A program made the translations under genes and the position numbers. Positions 7,201 through 9,669 of a stretch of 9,669 bases of DNA are shown one piece after another. Positions within the stretch are counted from its first letter, which is position 1. The number at the start of each line of letters is the position of its first letter. The stretch is from Xanthobacteraceae bacterium (GTDB lineage: Bacteria; Pseudomonadota; Alphaproteobacteria; Rhizobiales; Xanthobacteraceae), in contig JASHRR010000636.1 in NCBI GenBank assembly GCA_030037185.1, forward strand, positions 1 to 9,669, read 5' to 3'. The notes under the pieces are model-generated. The model saw only the letters and a list, made by a program, of their open reading frames with translations, had not been told where the DNA came from and made no database searches.

Positions 7201-7419
7201 CGGGGGCGGGTCAGACCGCAAAGCAGTGCCACTCCATTGTCGTCGACTAATAAGCGGCGCCCGGTCGCCTGGCGTGAGTTGACCTACCGCAATTGGGTGT
7301 GTACCGCTCAAGTTAGTAGATTCAGCTGTGTTCGGTGTCGCAGCGGTAAGCGCGGCTACCGTACGATCACGACCAAGGACAGCGTTCCGTCATTCCGCTA
7401 CGGCGATCGTGAGCATCAA

Positions 7420-8430
7420 TTAAACGAATTCAGCGGCAGGGCGGGCCGGAGGAGCCATGAATTCCGGCCCGACGGGGTCGGGAACGCACTCGGCGACGAT
7501 GCGGTCGACCTTTGCCAGGGCGGCTGCATCAAGCTTCCAACCCATGACATCGGCCACCCCGTCGAGCTGCCCGGGATGTCGCGCCCCCCACAGAGCCGTG
7601 CTGAGCGGCTGCTGGTCGAGCACCCAACGGACCGCAAGATGCAGGATACTCTTGCCATAACTTTTCGCCAAAGCGTCAAGGCGTGCGGTGGCGTGCAAAT
7701 ATTGCTGAAAGCGGGGCGGCTGAAACTTCGGATCAGTGCGGCGCAGATCATCGCCAGTGAAGGTCGTGTCAGCTTTCATGCGACCGCTCAGCAGACCGCG
7801 ACACAGCGAACCGTAGGCGAGCGTCGCAATATGGTTTCTGCGACAATAAGGCAGCACATCCTTCTCGGCCTCGCGTTCGAAGAGATTGTATGGCGGCTGG
7901 GCGGCGTGCAGCGGTGCCGCCGCCCCAAACGCGCGCATCTGATCGGCGGAGAAATTGCTGACACCGACGGCACGGATCTTGCCGGCCCGATGGAGATCGG
8001 CCATCGCCTGAGCCGTCTCTTCGATCGGCGTCTGCGGGTCGGGCCAGTGCACCTGGTAGATGTCGATGATGTCGGTACGAAGCCGGCGTAACGAATCTTC
8101 GACCTCCTTTTGAATACGAGCCCTGCTGCCGTTGCGGAACGGATTGCTGTCGTGCCAGTCGATGCCGGCTTTGGTCGCGATCAGGGCCTTGTCCCGCCCG
8201 ATTTCTGCGAGCGCCTTGCCGACGATCTCCTCCGAGCGGCCGAATCCATAGACCGGCGCCGTATCGATCAGGTTGATTCCCCGGTCAATGGCGCTATGGA
8301 CGGTACGGATCGATTCTGCCTCGTCGCTTCCGCCCCACTGGAACCCGCCGATTGCCCATGTCCCAAGCGCGATTCGGGTCGGCTTGAGGTTCGTTCCGGG
8401 AATGGTGATCGTTTCGAGCGCGTCGGGCAT
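7420..8430 (-). CDS. Aldo/keto reductase
   Basis: This intact 336-residue NAD(P)H-dependent reductase has the family's usual length. The catalytic tetrad is visible: Asp56 and Tyr61 in NLIDTAPVYGFGRSE, Lys87 in ALIATKAG, and His128 in IDIYQVHWPDP. Further family signatures are GKIRAVGVSNFSADQM and LPYCRRNHIATLAYGSLCRG. The LIDTAPVYG…IDIYQVHWPDP arrangement resembles the bacterial AKR group related to IolS/YajO-type enzymes, which reduce aldehydes or ketoses; the physiological substrate cannot be read from sequence. The start ATG (8428-8430) has AGGA about eight bases upstream. It stands alone on the minus strand, about 220 bases from the SDR remnant and 287 from the repeat-protein gene. With the 2-hydroxyacid dehydrogenase it is one of two clearly intact enzymes here. 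Confidence 0.94.
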   Translation of the reverse strand: MPDALETITIPGTNLKPTRIALGTWAIGGFQWGGSDEAESIRTVHSAIDRGINLIDTAPVYGFGRSEEIVGKALAEIGRDKALIATKAGIDWHDSNPFRNGSRARIQKEVEDSLRRLRTDIIDIYQVHWPDPQTPIEETAQAMADLHRAGKIRAVGVSNFSADQMRAFGAAAPLHAAQPPYNLFEREAEKDVLPYCRRNHIATLAYGSLCRGLLSGRMKADTTFTGDDLRRTDPKFQPPRFQQYLHATARLDALAKSYGKSILHLAVRWVLDQQPLSTALWGARHPGQLDGVADVMGWKLDAAALAKVDRIVAECVPDPVGPEFMAPPARPAAEFV

Positions 8431-8717
8431 GTGTCGTCCTGCGGGTTAGTCGGTTTCGACGTCGCGTGGATTGCGCACCAAATCTCATCACGCGCCGGTA
8501 TCTCCAGTACGAACGCCTCGGCCAAAGCCATGTTCCACCGAACCTCCGATGCCGGGTAACGACGCTATTGCCTTCGGCTCGTGGTTCCCATCACCAAAGC
8601 CAACAGAGGCTGGCACCTCAGTTGCAACGCCACGCCTGGGACACCACAACAAACCTTTCTGGCACAGCACGCCGGAGAGCCTGTCGGTGGGGCCCAGATC
8701 GAGCCGCCGCGGCGATT
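8431..8717. other. Intergenic segment upstream of the aldo/keto reductase
   Basis: Several frames are open on both strands but none resembles a known family. The segment should hold the promoter of the reductase gene and the end of the repeat-protein transcript; no convincing promoter boxes, operator or terminator with a T-run was seen. No tRNA-like fold was found by eye. Confidence 0.4.
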
Positions 8718-9254
8718 TTATCGCTGAGCACGGCCGTAGGGGCCGTGATAGCGCTCCCGAATGAACCTGCGGAGCTGCTTGCGTTCAAACGGGGTGAGCT
8801 CGGCGTAGCGTTCGTGCGCGAACCTGCGGAGGCGCTCGCGCTGGAGCGGCGTGGACGCGGCATAGCGTTCGCGCGTGATCGCGCGAAGGCGCTCGCGCCG
8901 GCGCGGGGTGAGCTCGTTGATGTGCTTGGCATAGCGTTCGCGGGCGCTCATGCGCAGCCATTCGCGTTCGAGCGGGCTGAGCTGTTCGCCACGCTCACGT
9001 TCCTCGTCGTAGAATCCGTAGGTGCGGGACCCCGAGCGGTGACTCTTGGCACCCTGGCTTGCGCTCCCCTTGCTGATGCCACTCTCCATGTTCTTGCTTT
9101 GCAGGGCTGACGCGCTCAACGTCGGACCGCCTATCGCGAGGGTCGCTGCCGCCAAATACGTGATGAGGAATCGCCGCCGTTTTTTACGACGGAAAAGATA
9201 TGATGCTCTTGATCCCGACGGGCCGGTCAATAATGCGTTCGACCGCGTGATCAA
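8718..9254 (-). CDS. Arginine-rich repeat protein with a Tat-like signal peptide, start unresolved
   Basis: The frame of 178 codons ends at TAA 8718-8720. Residues 22-50, counted from a TTG at 9252-9254, look like a signal peptide: a basic stretch RRKKRRR, then FLITYLAAATLAIGG, then an AxA-like site ASA before LQ. RRRFLI also fits the twin-arginine consensus RRxFLK. The mature part is polar, then carries four related units (LSPLEREWLRMSARERYA, LTPRRRERLRAITRERYA, TPLQRERLRRFAHERYA, LTPFERKQLRRFIRERY), very rich in Arg and Glu and probably helical. I do not recognise the family; a periplasmic role is inferred from the signal only. No ATG, GTG or TTG stands just before the signal. The only upstream starts are TTG codons inside the end of the preceding dehydrogenase gene, and TTG 9153-9155 would drop the basic region. 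The start may have been lost in a rearrangement. Confidence 0.6.
   Translation of the reverse strand: MITRSNALLTGPSGSRASYLFRRKKRRRFLITYLAAATLAIGGPTLSASALQSKNMESGISKGSASQGAKSHRSGSRTYGFYDEERERGEQLSPLEREWLRMSARERYAKHINELTPRRRERLRAITRERYAASTPLQRERLRRFAHERYAELTPFERKQLRRFIRERYHGPYGRAQR
8746..8996 (-). repeat. Imperfect tandem repeat inside the exported-protein gene
   Basis: On the plus strand the word TAGCG followed by a TTCG-like motif recurs at 8749, 8806, 8863 and 8932, giving spacings of 57, 57 and 69 bases. Both spacings are multiples of three and encode 19- or 23-residue units ending in ERYA or ERYH. A fifth, more diverged unit lies at the upstream end. The pattern indicates in-frame duplication within the coding sequence. 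Confidence 0.75.
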
Positions 9255-9669
9255 GCGGCGTGCGCTCGTCCATCAGGGCGTTGACAGCGTCGGGCCAGCG
9301 CACATGAAAGAGCTGCAGATCGGCAATGGCGGCGGCGAAGGCTTGCGGTCCAGCATTGACCGTTCCCAGAACGACCTGATTCTTCAATACCATCTCGGAA
9401 AAGAGTGCGGCGGGATCCGCTTCGATCAGCGTCTGCTTGCCAGGTATGCCCGTCAGCACATAGATGCCGTTGGGGCCAAGTTCATGGAGGACTTCGAAGG
9501 CGAGCAGAGAGTGGCCGACGGCTTCGTAAACCAGGTCGATGGCACCGATGTGCGCTCCAAGCTGCTGGACGGCAACGTCCTCGCTGGGAAGATATGTCGC
9601 GCCAATCCGCTGCGTCACGTCAATGCGGGGACTAGGCCGGCGCCCGCGCGAGTAGACCCACGTCTTGAA
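9184..9669 (-). CDS. Glucose 1-dehydrogenase-like zinc dehydrogenase, C-terminal part, runs off the window
   Basis: The minus frame is open from the right edge (TWVYSRGRRPSPRI) to TAA 9184-9186, about 161 codons. It continues QRIGATYLPSEDVAVQQLG, AIDLVYEAVGHSLLAFEVLH, ELGPNGIYVLTGIPGKQTL, VLKNQVVLGTVNAGPQAF, DLQLFHVRWPDAVNALMDER and GIKSIISFPS. This matches the cofactor-binding and C-terminal domain of medium-chain, zinc-dependent glucose 1-dehydrogenases, which oxidise aldoses to lactones with NAD(P). The Arg-rich SRGRRPS loop at the end of the second strand is typical of NADP-accepting members. The catalytic zinc-binding N-terminal half lies outside the window, so activity cannot be judged; the visible part has no lesion. 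Its stop codon lies inside the candidate 5' region of the repeat-protein gene, which overlaps it in another frame. Confidence 0.85.
   Translation of the reverse strand, partial: FKTWVYSRGRRPSPRIDVTQRIGATYLPSEDVAVQQLGAHIGAIDLVYEAVGHSLLAFEVLHELGPNGIYVLTGIPGKQTLIEADPAALFSEMVLKNQVVLGTVNAGPQAFAAAIADLQLFHVRWPDAVNALMDERTPLDHAVERIIDRPVGIKSIISFPS

Noticed and set aside
8466..9110. Long plus-strand frame of 214 codons opposite the repeat protein
   Set aside because: It mirrors the repeats of the minus-strand gene, lacks family resemblance and a ribosome binding site, and open antisense frames are expected over such GC-rich repeats.
1..9669. CRISPR array, tRNA, rRNA or a riboswitch
   Set aside because: No regularly spaced direct repeats with unique spacers, no cloverleaf-like arrangement and no rRNA-like sequence were seen by eye; the only regular repeat is the coding one at 8746-8996.

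Overview
The window looks like a decaying accessory region of a GC-rich alphaproteobacterium, most likely Rhizobiales (Bradyrhizobium or Mesorhizobium type). The basis is the high GC content, an IS630-type transposase tail of the kind common in rhizobial symbiotic and accessory DNA, a fragment resembling the conjugal coupling protein TraG, and a mixture of sugar-acid metabolism genes with many broken reading frames. The genus is inferred from recognised protein families, not from a search.

Layout. 1-370 (minus): a small rhizobial accessory ORF (DUF5372-like) running off the left edge, joined to a C-terminal scrap of an IS630 transposase. 371-795: no recognisable gene. 796-1480 (plus): a gene of unknown family with a strong ribosome binding site, broken by several small indels. 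1650-2779 (minus): the C-terminal half of a TPR-CHAT type protein with frameshifts, a late nonsense mutation and its catalytic Cys changed to Trp; its truncated 5' side abuts a TraG fragment at 2800-2981. 3191-4977 (plus): a sugar-acid dehydratase of the IlvD/Edd family, complete except for one missing base that creates a stop at 3908-3910. 5001-6008 (plus): an intact CtBP-like D-2-hydroxyacid dehydrogenase in the same transcription unit, followed by a hairpin. 6058-7200: remnants only (a short unknown ORF, a LysR C-terminus on plus, an SDR on minus). 7420-8430 (minus): an intact aldo/keto reductase. 8718-9254 (minus): a repeat-rich, arginine-rich putative exported protein whose start is unresolved. 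9184-9669 (minus): the C-terminal part of a glucose 1-dehydrogenase-like enzyme running off the right edge.

How it fits together. The metabolic genes are those of non-phosphorylative sugar oxidation: an aldose dehydrogenase, a sugar-acid dehydratase, NAD(P)-dependent dehydrogenases and an aldo/keto reductase. Only the dehydratase/2-hydroxyacid dehydrogenase pair forms a convincing operon, and its first gene is broken as written. The unrelated fragments joined end to end point to repeated insertion and deletion. I did not find a coherent new defence or mobile system. The most interesting items are the repeat protein at 8718-9254, the nearly intact dehydratase, the CHAT remnant with a lost catalytic Cys, and the unknown broken gene at 796-1480. 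Many lesions are single-base indels, so sequencing or assembly error should be excluded before they are treated as biology.
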